Source: Rs1 sp036960485 (GTDB lineage: Bacteria; Pseudomonadota; Gammaproteobacteria; Pseudomonadales; Balneatricaceae). Taken from it: a stretch of DNA of 64,000 nucleotides. The notes below the pieces were generated by a model. The model was not told where the DNA came from, did not search any database, and saw nothing but the letters and a program-made list of their open reading frames with translations. The translations under genes and the position numbers were made by a program. Positions 36,512 to 45,135 of this stretch are shown here, in pieces; position 1 is the first letter of the stretch; each line of letters opens with the position of its first letter. Location of the stretch: positions 1-64,000 of the forward strand of contig JBALXS010000001.1 of assembly GCA_036960485.1 (NCBI GenBank). The letters run 5' to 3'.

Positions 36512-37252
36512 ATGGATAAGGTAATATTTTTAGCGATGAGTGGTGCCAAACAAACCATGCTATCGCAGCAAGCACATGCCAATAACTTAGCTAATATTTC
36601 GACTACTGGTTTTAAGTCAGATTTAGAACAAGCCCGCTCCATGCAGGTGTTCGGTGAAGGGCAGCCGTCGCGCGTGTACTCGCTTTCAGAGCGACCGCAA
36701 ACCGATAGAACCTCCGGTACACTATTACAGACAGGTCGTAACTTGGATCTCGCAATGCAAGGAGATACTTGGTTGGCCGTGCGTGCTAAAGATGGATCTG
36801 AATCGTATACACGATCGGCAGAGTTACAAATAATGCCACAAGGCCAATTAGTAAACGGCAGTGGTTTGCCGATACTAGGGGCAGGAGGTAATGAAATAGT
36901 GTTACCGCCACTAGAACAGATAGATATAGGTTTAGACGGTACTATTAGTATAAGGCCTGAAGGTGCAACGGCTTCTCAGTTGATTGTCATAGATCAGCTT
37001 AAAATGGTTAGTCTAGACCCGCAAACATCGTATAAAGGGGTCGATGGTTTAATGAAAACTGATGGTGGGAATGTGTTAGATATAGCTCCTAATGCCCGAA
37101 TCCAAAGCGGTTTTATTGAAACCAGTAATGTGAATGCGGTGCATGAATTAACTAATATTATTGGTTTATCCCGCCAGTTTGAAATGAATATAAAAATGAT
37201 GAAGACAGCGGAAGAAAACTCAACTGCTGCTGCAAAGATATTACAAGCGTAA
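36512..37252 (+). CDS. flgF: Flagellar basal-body rod protein FlgF
   Basis: 246-aa rod protein. The N-terminal QTMLSQQAHANNLANISTTG and the C-terminal ESSNVNAVHEL-type region (ETSNVNAVHELTNIIGLSRQ) define the flagellar rod family; length and position before flgG identify FlgF. GGCGGTGAG precedes the ATG. First gene of flgFGHIJ(KL). Confidence 0.96.
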   Translation: MDKVIFLAMSGAKQTMLSQQAHANNLANISTTGFKSDLEQARSMQVFGEGQPSRVYSLSERPQTDRTSGTLLQTGRNLDLAMQGDTWLAVRAKDGSESYTRSAELQIMPQGQLVNGSGLPILGAGGNEIVLPPLEQIDIGLDGTISIRPEGATASQLIVIDQLKMVSLDPQTSYKGVDGLMKTDGGNVLDIAPNARIQSGFIETSNVNAVHELTNIIGLSRQFEMNIKMMKTAEENSTAAAKILQA

Positions 37253-37270
37253 AGCTTTTAGGGGAATAGT

Positions 37271-38056
37271 ATGAACGGTGCATTATACGTCGCGAAAACG
37301 GGTCTTTCTGCGCAAGATACCCAGCTTAAAGTTATTTCCAATAACTTGGCAAACGTTTCTACAGTCGGGTTTAAAAAAGATAGAGCTGTTTTTGAAGATT
37401 TGCTGTATCAAATTCAAAGAGCGCCAGGTGCCGATTCTGCAGCAGGCACGCAATTGCCTTCAGGGTTGCAGTTGGGAAACGGCGTTAGAGTTGTCGGCAC
37501 TCAAAAGCAATTCACTGGTGGCGAAGTGCAAATTACTGACCAGCCATTTGATGTTGCTATCAATGGTAATGGTTTTTTTCAAGTAACTTTGCCTACTGGC
37601 GAAATAGGTTATACTCGAAATGGTCAATTTCATCTAAATGGTAATAACGAGTTAACAACACCAGAAGGATTGTTAATTGAGCCTGCGATTACATTACCTG
37701 CAGAAGTTAATAATTTTTCGGTTGGAGTTGATGGTTCAGTAACTGTCACGACAGCGGGTAGTACCGATCCACAAAATATTGGTCAATTAACGTTAGCATC
37801 ATTTGTTAACCCAGCTGGATTGCTAGCAACCGGGCAAAATTTATTTACTGAAACAGCTAGTAGTGGCGCGCCTGTTATTGCAAATCCTGGTGAATCAGGT
37901 TTAGGGCAAACAAGGCAAAACATGCTAGAGGCATCAAACGTAAATGCGGTTGAAGAATTGGTTAATTTGATTACCACCCAAAGAGCTTATGAAATTAACT
38001 CAAAAGTAATATCAACAGCTGATGAAATGCTGAGCTTTATTAATCAGCAGCTATAA
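37271..38056 (+). CDS. flgG: Flagellar distal rod protein FlgG
   Basis: 261-aa distal rod subunit, the standard length. Segments LYVAKTGLSAQDTQLKVISN, GFKKDRAVFEDLLYQ and LEASNVNAVEELVNLITTQR are diagnostic. GGGGAA precedes the ATG, 18 bp after flgF. Confidence 0.97.
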   Translation: MNGALYVAKTGLSAQDTQLKVISNNLANVSTVGFKKDRAVFEDLLYQIQRAPGADSAAGTQLPSGLQLGNGVRVVGTQKQFTGGEVQITDQPFDVAINGNGFFQVTLPTGEIGYTRNGQFHLNGNNELTTPEGLLIEPAITLPAEVNNFSVGVDGSVTVTTAGSTDPQNIGQLTLASFVNPAGLLATGQNLFTETASSGAPVIANPGESGLGQTRQNMLEASNVNAVEELVNLITTQRAYEINSKVISTADEMLSFINQQL

Positions 38057-38091
38057 TGCTAATTTCTATTAATTACGTAAAAAGGCTACAG

Positions 38092-38754
38092 ATGTTTAAT
38101 AAATGGTGGATAATCGGCGCGTTAATTTTACTGACAGGTTGTGTGTCAAAAACGGTTAAGCCTGATGACCCATATTATGCGCCTGTGTCATCGCAAAGTT
38201 TGCAAAGACCAAGCCCTGTGACAGGATCTATTGTCAATTTATCAGCACGTAGAGATCTTTATGGAAATGGTCGGGCTGCGCAAATTGGCGATATTATTTC
38301 AATCCTACTGCAAGAGAGTACCAGCGCCAGCAAAGAGGCGAACACATCTGCAGATAAATCAAGCAGTACAGTGTTAGCAGCTCCAACAGTATTTGGCAGG
38401 CAGTTAGGAAAATTTAATACTAATATAAGCGGGCCAACCACGGCTTTTGAAGGCGAGGGCTCATCAGATATAAGCAATAGCTTGAATGGTAGTATTTCAG
38501 TGACCGTACATGATGTGCTTCCCAATGGTGTGCTAGTAGTACGTGGTGAAAAGTGGTTGAATTTAAATCAGGGTGACGAGTATATTCAGATAAGTGGCTT
38601 AGTTCGCCCTCAAGATATTGCCGCAGATAATACTGTTTCATCTGAAAAGCTTGCAGATGCTCGAATTAGCTACAGTGGTACAGGCCAGGTAAGTGACACA
38701 AACACCATGGGTTGGTTATCCAAATTTTTCATTAGTGCGTTACTGCCTTTTTAA
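38092..38754 (+). CDS. flgH: Flagellar L-ring lipoprotein FlgH
   Basis: Outer-membrane ring lipoprotein. I place the start at the ATG 38092 (MFNKWWIIGALILL), preceded by AAAAGG, because it gives a clean lipoprotein signal with lipobox LTGC; an in-frame ATG at 38056 would put 12 extra residues ahead of the signal. About 220 aa. Conserved AAQIGDIISILLQESTSASK and VLPNGVLVVRGEKWLNLN segments confirm FlgH. Confidence 0.95.
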   Translation: MFNKWWIIGALILLTGCVSKTVKPDDPYYAPVSSQSLQRPSPVTGSIVNLSARRDLYGNGRAAQIGDIISILLQESTSASKEANTSADKSSSTVLAAPTVFGRQLGKFNTNISGPTTAFEGEGSSDISNSLNGSISVTVHDVLPNGVLVVRGEKWLNLNQGDEYIQISGLVRPQDIAADNTVSSEKLADARISYSGTGQVSDTNTMGWLSKFFISALLPF

Positions 38755-38806
38755 GATACCCCCTTTTATGAACAGTCCTTTTAATTAGTTAGGTATAGGT
38801 AACAAG

Positions 38807-39895
38807 ATGCAAAAAATCATCATATTAATAAGCGTAATGATTTTATCCTTTAATGCATCAGCTGAAAGGATTAAAGATTTAACCTCGATTTCTGGGGTGC
38901 GTAATAACCAATTAGTGGGCTATGGCTTAGTAGTCGGTTTAGATGGCAGCGGAGATAAGTCTAATTTTACTTCGCAAACCTTTAGGAATTTACTGAATAA
39001 TTTCGGGGTGCAGATTCCTGCCAATGTAAATCCAAGTTCAAAAAATATTGCGGCGGTGGCTATTCATGCAGATTTACCGCCTTTTTCCAAAATAGGCCAA
39101 ACCATCGATATCACAGTATCAACTTTGGGTGATGCAAAAAGTTTGCGCGGTGGTAGTTTATTGTTATCACCTTTGAAAGGCGCTGATGGCAATGTATATG
39201 CCATTGCACAAGGCAATTTAGTCGTAGCAGGTTTTGGTGTTGAAGGAAACGATGGGTCAAGAGTGAGTTTAAACGTACCTAGTGTTGGACGTATACCAAA
39301 TGGTGCATCTGTAGAGCGATTAGTGCCAAACGCCTTCACCCAAGGCGATAGCCTTACCTTAAACTTAAACCACTCTGATTTTACCACTGCAAGGCGCGTA
39401 GCTGAGGTAATAAATAATTTATTAGGCGCCGATACAGCCATGCCACTAGATGCTACTTCAATTAGGGTGAGAGCACCAAGGCATCCATCACAGCGCGTGT
39501 CTTTTGTCTCTGTTTTAGAAAACTTAGAAGTAACGCCTGCCAAAGAAACGGCAAAAATAATTATTAACTCGAGAACCGGTACCATTGTTATCGGTCAGGA
39601 TGTGAGGGTATCGCCAGTAGCGGTGACTCACGGTGGTTTGACCGTCACTATTACTGAAAACTTAGATGTTGATCAGCCTAATGCATTGGCAGGTGGCGAT
39701 ACGGTTATTACCCCAAGAACGGGTATTGAAGTAGATGCAGGTTCTGGGCATATGTTTAATTTCAATGCGGGCACTTCTTTGCAGCAAATAGTTGATTCTG
39801 TTAATCAGGTGGGTGCAGCGCCAGGTGATTTAATGGCTATACTGGAAGCGCTTAAACAATCGGGTGCCATCAAAGCGGATTTAATAGTGATTTAA
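38807..39895 (+). CDS. flgI: Flagellar P-ring protein FlgI
   Basis: 362-aa periplasmic ring protein. It has a cleavable signal peptide (MQKIIILISVMILSFNASA) followed by ERIKDLTSISGVRNNQLVGY. GSGHMFNFNAGTSLQQIVDS and the C-terminal LKQSGAIKADLIVI are family hallmarks. It directly precedes flgJ with a 1-nt gap. Confidence 0.97.
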   Translation: MQKIIILISVMILSFNASAERIKDLTSISGVRNNQLVGYGLVVGLDGSGDKSNFTSQTFRNLLNNFGVQIPANVNPSSKNIAAVAIHADLPPFSKIGQTIDITVSTLGDAKSLRGGSLLLSPLKGADGNVYAIAQGNLVVAGFGVEGNDGSRVSLNVPSVGRIPNGASVERLVPNAFTQGDSLTLNLNHSDFTTARRVAEVINNLLGADTAMPLDATSIRVRAPRHPSQRVSFVSVLENLEVTPAKETAKIIINSRTGTIVIGQDVRVSPVAVTHGGLTVTITENLDVDQPNALAGGDTVITPRTGIEVDAGSGHMFNFNAGTSLQQIVDSVNQVGAAPGDLMAILEALKQSGAIKADLIVI

Positions 39896-39896
39896 T

Positions 39897-40946
39897 ATGA
39901 ATATTGATAACCCAAATGCCTCTAAAAATAGTAGCTTATACTCCGATTTAAATAGTCTACAATCGCTAAAAACACAGGCAAAAACCGATAAGCCTGGTGC
40001 GTTGCGAGAAGTTGCCAAGCAATTCGAGCAAATATTTCTCAATCAAATGCTCAAAAGTATGCGTGATGCCAACGAAGTTATTTCAGATCCTGATAACGTA
40101 TTCACTGGTGGTGATGTGCGTTTCTATCAAGATATGATGGATCAACAGATGACCTTAGATATGGTAGAAGGTCGCGGCATTGGTTTGACAGATGTTTTAG
40201 TAAGGCAATTAAGTAACCAATTAAAGATTGCAATGGATGATCAAACCAGCGAGGTAGGGAAAGATAAGTCGCTCAATACAGAAGATTGGTTACGTAAAGC
40301 TTATGGTAATGGTGCAAATTTAGCCGCATCTGCGGTATTAGGTGATTATAAATTCGGCCCTAGCGAAAATGATATAGCGCTGCAAAAATCTATAGATGAA
40401 CTTAAATTACGTAAAGCAGAACTATACAGCCAAGCGAATGAAAATATGCCAGAGAAGTTTGAATCTGCGCAAGAATTTGTCGATAATTTAATGCCATTAG
40501 CGCAAAGTGTCGCTAAAGAATTAGGTGTAGATCCTAAAGTCATGTTGGCACAAGCGGCATTAGAAACCGGCTGGGGTAAGCATATGGTGCGCGATGGTAG
40601 CGGCCAAAATAGCTATAACTTATTTAATATTAAAGCCGGCGGTAGTTGGGATGGCGAGGCAAAAGCCGCTAATACTTTAGAATTTAAAAATGGCGTGATG
40701 GTTAAAGAAGTCGCTAAGTTTAGATCTTACGATTCTTACGAAGCAAGTTTTAAAGATTACGTTAAATTTTTAAAGGAAAGCCCGCGCTATCAAGAAGCGA
40801 TTAGCGCTGCAGCAGACCCACAAAAGTACCTACAGTTACTACAAAAAGCAGGTTATGCAACCGATCCCAAATATGCCGACAAAATATCTAGTATATACAA
40901 CAGTGATATTATTGAAAATAGCACAAAAACATCTAATGAAGGCTAG
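39897..40946 (+). CDS. flgJ: Flagellar rod cap and peptidoglycan hydrolase FlgJ
   Basis: 349-aa bifunctional protein. The N-terminal rod-cap domain contains EQIFLNQMLKSMRDAN. The C-terminal glucosaminidase/muramidase domain (about 185-340) has the catalytic Glu in LAQAALETGWGKH and the YNLFNIKAG motif. It cuts peptidoglycan so the rod can pass. Confidence 0.96.
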   Translation: MNIDNPNASKNSSLYSDLNSLQSLKTQAKTDKPGALREVAKQFEQIFLNQMLKSMRDANEVISDPDNVFTGGDVRFYQDMMDQQMTLDMVEGRGIGLTDVLVRQLSNQLKIAMDDQTSEVGKDKSLNTEDWLRKAYGNGANLAASAVLGDYKFGPSENDIALQKSIDELKLRKAELYSQANENMPEKFESAQEFVDNLMPLAQSVAKELGVDPKVMLAQAALETGWGKHMVRDGSGQNSYNLFNIKAGGSWDGEAKAANTLEFKNGVMVKEVAKFRSYDSYEASFKDYVKFLKESPRYQEAISAAADPQKYLQLLQKAGYATDPKYADKISSIYNSDIIENSTKTSNEG

Positions 40947-40960
40947 CATTTAGCCGATAT
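40934..40960 (+). promoter_or_regulatory. Candidate sigma-28 promoter of flgKL
   Basis: TAATGAAG, 11 bp, GCCGATAT: the -10 box matches the FliA consensus GCCGATAA in seven of eight positions, while the -35 is only partial. It overlaps the flgJ stop, 100 bp before flgK. Confidence 0.5.
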
Positions 40961-41059
40961 AAATACCTAGAATTTGCGGTTAAGAATTGATGATTAACTT
41001 GCAGAGAAACTGATTTGAAGTGGCGATTGTTGCGAAAGTAAATATCGTTAGGAGGAAGT

Positions 41060-43129
41060 ATGTCTTTTAATTTACTTAATATTGGCAGTCAGGCGTTATT
41101 ATCTAATAGAACGGCGCTGACCACTGTCAGCCAGAATATCGCTAATGCCAGTACCGAAGGTTATTCGCGCCAAAGCGCCAATTTCGTATCAATCAATGAT
41201 CGACAAGGCACCCGTATACAAGATATTGATCGTGCAACTGATCAATTCGTCACTAAACAGTACTGGTCGGATTTATCGAGTTATAAAAGTTTGAATCTAA
41301 CTGATTCTTTAATCAGTCAAACGGATAATTTGCTCGCTTCAAGTAGCACTAGTATCTCCGCTCAGTTAGATACCTATTTCACATCAATGCAAAATGTAGT
41401 GGATGATCCTACATCATTGGCAAATAGGAAACTATATATAGAGGAAACGTCTGCGTTGTCGCGCAGGTTTAATAGTCTCTCAGATCAATTAAATATTCAA
41501 AACGATGCTGTTAATGCCACGATGAAGGCAGCCACTGGTAACTTAACTGAGTACGCCAAATCAGTCGCACAATTAAATGATCAGATTCAGCAGTTGATTA
41601 GTAATGGCCAGCCAGTTAACGAATTGAAAGATCAACGTGACGTGCTAGTCAATAAAATTGCTGAGTTAGTAGATATCAATGTAGTGCAGCAGGGTGAGCA
41701 ATACAATTTGTTTATCGGTAACGGGCAGCCGCTTGTTGTCGGTCAAACGGTGAATAAAGTTGAGCTTAAAACGGGTAACCCTGATAACACGCAGCCACAA
41801 GTTTTTATTCAAATGTCAGGTTCTGAATTGAATATCACCCAGCAAGTAACTGGTGGAGCACTTGGCGGCGTTAAAGAGTTTCGTAATAATGTACTCAACC
41901 CAAGTCTGAATGAACTAGGGCGTATAGCATTGGCCTTAGCGGATGAAACAAATACCCAGCATCGTAAAGGTATGACTCTAGATAACGAGCTAGGTGGTGA
42001 TGTTTTCAATAATATAAACAGCAGCGCAGCAATAAATGGACGATTAAAAGCTAATACGGCTAATGTATCGACGGTAGATTCTCATTATGTGAATATCGAT
42101 GATGTATCTAAATTAACGACAGACGACTACGAGCTAGCTATCGGCGATAATGATGAGTTATTAGTAAGGCGGCAGCCCTCTAACGCTGTCGTGAGTTTGA
42201 GTCAAGTGACTGTAGCGCCTTCTCCGGCTTCTAGTTTGTCAGATAACAGTTATTACTTAGATGCTAGTACTGGTGACCTAAATGCAAAATTTGATGGTGT
42301 GTTAGTAGTAGTAAAAGGAAATAGTTTTTTTAGCATTGGCGATAAGTTTGTGGTGCAGCCAACGCGTAACGCAGCCGCAGAAATCGGTAGTGTCTTGACC
42401 GATGTAAAACAAGTTGCGCTCGCCGGCCCAGTACGCATTACCACTAACCCGAATAACTTGGGTTCAGGTGTGGCATCGGTAGAAGTTACCAATCCTGCAA
42501 GCACAGCATTTCTAAACTCTGACGATACCGGGAAGTTAGATCCACCTGTAGAAATAGTCTTTAGTGAGGATAATACTGATCCTCTTGATCCTGTTCTTAG
42601 GTACACCGTATTTAATATTAGTAATCCATTAGATCCAAAGCCGATTATTTTAGGGTTGGATCCACTATTCCCACTGGCAACAAGCACTAAATTTACAGCA
42701 GGAGTGGCGATTGAAATTCCGGGCCCTAATGCGCTAGACTCTTCAGGTTACAGTGTTACCATCGATAATGTGCCAAAAGTAGGTGACCGATTTGAATTTG
42801 ATTACAACAAAGACGGTGTTTCAGATAATAGAAATGCTTTGGCACTATCGGCGATTCAAACCAAGAAATTATTACCCAATGGCTCGCTGCAAGATCACTA
42901 TTCCAAGATAGTAGAAAATGTTGGTGCGCAAGCTGCGACAGGCAAAATCAACCTGACAGCAAGCTTGGCAGTGTTGAACAGCACGCAAGCAACATTAGCG
43001 AGTATTACCGGGGTAAATCTAGACGAAGAAGCGGCGCGTTTAGTGCAATATCAGCAAGCTTATCAAGCATCGGCAAGAGTAATCACCACATCACAGACTT
43101 TGTTCGATACTTTGTTACAAAGCTTTTAA
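41060..43129 (+). CDS. flgK: Flagellar hook-filament junction protein FlgK (HAP1)
   Basis: 689-aa junction protein. The N-terminal LNIGSQALLSNRTALTTVSQ and NIANASTEGYSRQ and the C-terminal NLDEEAARLVQYQQAYQASA motifs are conserved. GGAGG lies just upstream of the ATG. Length is on the long side (commonly 550-680). It is followed by flgL after 21 bp. Confidence 0.96.
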   Translation: MSFNLLNIGSQALLSNRTALTTVSQNIANASTEGYSRQSANFVSINDRQGTRIQDIDRATDQFVTKQYWSDLSSYKSLNLTDSLISQTDNLLASSSTSISAQLDTYFTSMQNVVDDPTSLANRKLYIEETSALSRRFNSLSDQLNIQNDAVNATMKAATGNLTEYAKSVAQLNDQIQQLISNGQPVNELKDQRDVLVNKIAELVDINVVQQGEQYNLFIGNGQPLVVGQTVNKVELKTGNPDNTQPQVFIQMSGSELNITQQVTGGALGGVKEFRNNVLNPSLNELGRIALALADETNTQHRKGMTLDNELGGDVFNNINSSAAINGRLKANTANVSTVDSHYVNIDDVSKLTTDDYELAIGDNDELLVRRQPSNAVVSLSQVTVAPSPASSLSDNSYYLDASTGDLNAKFDGVLVVVKGNSFFSIGDKFVVQPTRNAAAEIGSVLTDVKQVALAGPVRITTNPNNLGSGVASVEVTNPASTAFLNSDDTGKLDPPVEIVFSEDNTDPLDPVLRYTVFNISNPLDPKPIILGLDPLFPLATSTKFTAGVAIEIPGPNALDSSGYSVTIDNVPKVGDRFEFDYNKDGVSDNRNALALSAIQTKKLLPNGSLQDHYSKIVENVGAQAATGKINLTASLAVLNSTQATLASITGVNLDEEAARLVQYQQAYQASARVITTSQTLFDTLLQSF

Positions 43130-43150
43130 GCTTAGCCTAGGAGAATTATT

Positions 43151-44431
43151 ATGTTAAGAGTCACCACACAACAGCAATATAATACCTCGATCGATAATAT
43201 GCAGCGCTCGAATGTAAAGTTAGATAATTTACAGCAGCAAATATCCACTGGCAAACGCATATTACAGCCATCTGATGACCCAGTCGCAGCAGCGCAAGTA
43301 TTAAAGTTAGAGCGTGAGCTTGCCCAATTCGATAAGTTTGATATCAATATTAAGGCAGCAGATACCCGTTTGACGTTAGAAGAGTCAATATTAAGTTCGA
43401 TGAGAACGTCACTTAATAGAGTGAAAGAGCTAACCATCCAAGGTTCGACTGGAACTTTGACAGATAGCGATCGTGCATCAATTGCGGTAAACCTCAAAGA
43501 AGAAGCTGATTTTATGGCGGGTCTGATGAATAGCAAAGACAGCCAAGGCGAGTACATTTTCGCCGGATCCAAAGGTAATACCAAGCCCTATGAAAAACAG
43601 CCTGATGGTAGTTATCAATACCAAGGGGATGACGGGCAGCGTAAAATTCAAGTATCCAGTGAGCTTTTTATCCCTTCAAATGACTCGGGGCAATATTTGT
43701 TTGAATCAGTAGCTGCTGATTTGCAAACCACTATAAAAGGTGCATTTGCTTCGCAGTCACCAGCGGTGGCTTCAGTTGTTTCAAACATTACATTTAAAGA
43801 TCAAGAGGCTCAAGACTTGCATACCAAGCTAACGGCGGGTTTGGGTGATATTAAGGTAGTGGTTACAGCAGGTGCTCCGCCATTAGTTACAATGACAGAT
43901 AGTAACGGTGATCCGGTAGAGGACAATGATGGAAATGATATTACTGCCCGGGCTACCGTTGCAGGTAAATTAGAAGTATTAGGCATGGAATTTGATGTCA
44001 CTACTGCCGCAGGCTTTCCGGCAAACTTTACTGGTGAAGATACTGTTGTGCTTCATACTCAGCCGGAACAGAAAAATATTCTAGATATAGTGCAAGATTA
44101 TGCAAAAGCGTTAGAAGTACCATTAACTGACCAAACCAAAAGAGATGAGTTTGCAGTGGCGACAACGAAAATGTTTGGCCAGTGGGATCAAGCATCTGAA
44201 CGAAACATTGAAAGTGTCACTCAGCTTGGTTCAAGGCTAAGTTTTATGGAAAAAGTAAAAGACAATAATTTAGATTTTACTTTGTTTGCCAAAACTAGCT
44301 TAAGTAGTATTCAAGATGTCGACATGCCAGAGGCAATTAGTAAATTTAAGCTAGAAGAAGTAACGTTGCAGGCGTCGCAAGCTATCTTTGGCAGGATAGC
44401 AGCGCTAAGTCTTTTTGATCATATACAGTAA
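43151..44431 (+). CDS. flgL: Flagellar hook-filament junction protein FlgL (HAP3)
   Basis: 426-aa second junction protein, between hook and filament. The N-terminus RVTTQQQYNTSIDNMQRSN and LQQQISTGKRILQPSDDPVA is flagellin-like and typical of FlgL. It converges on the minus-strand fliT-like gene; a heptamer tandem repeat lies between them. Confidence 0.96.
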   Translation: MLRVTTQQQYNTSIDNMQRSNVKLDNLQQQISTGKRILQPSDDPVAAAQVLKLERELAQFDKFDINIKAADTRLTLEESILSSMRTSLNRVKELTIQGSTGTLTDSDRASIAVNLKEEADFMAGLMNSKDSQGEYIFAGSKGNTKPYEKQPDGSYQYQGDDGQRKIQVSSELFIPSNDSGQYLFESVAADLQTTIKGAFASQSPAVASVVSNITFKDQEAQDLHTKLTAGLGDIKVVVTAGAPPLVTMTDSNGDPVEDNDGNDITARATVAGKLEVLGMEFDVTTAAGFPANFTGEDTVVLHTQPEQKNILDIVQDYAKALEVPLTDQTKRDEFAVATTKMFGQWDQASERNIESVTQLGSRLSFMEKVKDNNLDFTLFAKTSLSSIQDVDMPEAISKFKLEEVTLQASQAIFGRIAALSLFDHIQ

Positions 44432-44533
44432 GAGGGGAATAGTAATAGGTAGTAAATCGTCAGTAATGGGTCGTAGGTAAAAGAGTAAAAATAAAAAAGC
44501 TTGCGTGTTATTTGATTGTGCTTATCATCTTGT

Positions 44534-44596
44534 CGACCCACGACCCACGACCCACGACCCACGACCCACGACCCACGACCCACGACCCACGACCTA
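44534..44596. repeat. Heptamer tandem repeat (CGACCCA)n
   Basis: Eight perfect copies of CGACCCA (44534-44589) plus a variant CGACCTA. It sits between converging flgL and the fliT-like gene, ending 1 nt from the latter's stop. About 60 bp before it, TGGGTCGTAGGT (44467-44478) is a near complement, so transcripts from either side could fold on the array. Confidence 0.95.
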
Positions 44597-44597
44597 C

Positions 44598-44900
44598 CTA
44601 CTTCCCATACGCAGTACTCATCTTTTTAGATTTATTATTGCGCTTTATATCTTCATATAAATTTTGTTTATTAGTCTGCGACAACAACAAAATTTCATCA
44701 TTCAATGTTTGTATTTGAAAGCTAACGTTAGCACAGCTATCAATGTCCTGTTGAGCTACGGGTACAGGTATGGTCTGTAAAGTTTGTGTTAATGAGGCAC
44801 GCTTGCTTTGCAGGGCTTCAACTTCATCCCACTCTTGCACCTTACTCTGTTCCAGTATTTGTCTCGAAATAGCTAATACTTCATTTAATCTGTGCTGCAT
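44598..44900 (-). CDS. fliT: FliT-like flagellar chaperone, inverted relative to neighbours
   Basis: A 100-aa, mostly helical protein. LAISRQILEQSKVQEWDEVE followed by ALQSKRASLTQTL resembles the FliT pattern (L..Q.L..A...DWD.L..L...R..L), and IQTLNDEILLLSQTNKQNL matches the following helix. FliT is a cytoplasmic export chaperone for the cap protein FliD. It usually follows fliS; here it lies upstream of fliC on the opposite strand. The family is short and weakly conserved, so the call is moderate. Confidence 0.65.
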   Translation of the reverse strand: MQHRLNEVLAISRQILEQSKVQEWDEVEALQSKRASLTQTLQTIPVPVAQQDIDSCANVSFQIQTLNDEILLLSQTNKQNLYEDIKRNNKSKKMSTAYGK

Positions 44901-45018
44901 TTTAGGGCCATTATAATTAGGGTTAAAGTAAAGCTAAAGTTAAAGCCTAACAAGTCGCTACATTTAGTAAGGTAGCTATTTATGTAAAACAAATAAATAA
45001 CTATTTAATAAAAATGAT

Positions 45019-45045
45019 TAAAGTTTTGTAGCAATAGGTCGTTAT
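45019..45045 (+). promoter_or_regulatory. Sigma-28 promoter of fliC
   Basis: TAAAGTTT (45019-45026), 11-bp spacer, GTCGTTAT (45038-45045): an exact FliA -35 box and a partial -10 (consensus GCCGATAA), about 90 bp before the flagellin start. Confidence 0.75.
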
Positions 45046-45135
45046 CTATTATTACACAAATCACTTATCTCATATTGATATAAGTGGCAGTAAAAAGTGC
45101 CAACAAAATATGTTGGCCGTTGAGGAGAAAGTCTC

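Noticed and set aside
41018..41036. Sigma-54-like site before flgK (TGGCGATTGTTGC)
   Set aside because: The GG-to-GC distance is 10, not 12; the sigma-28-like box upstream fits better.
44534..44596. CRISPR array
   Set aside because: The unit is a 7-bp perfect tandem repeat without spacers, and no cas genes are present.
44512..44718. Plus-strand frame across the heptamer array (THDPRPT repeats)
   Set aside because: The repeated peptide is just the translation of the array; it runs antisense into the fliT-like gene.
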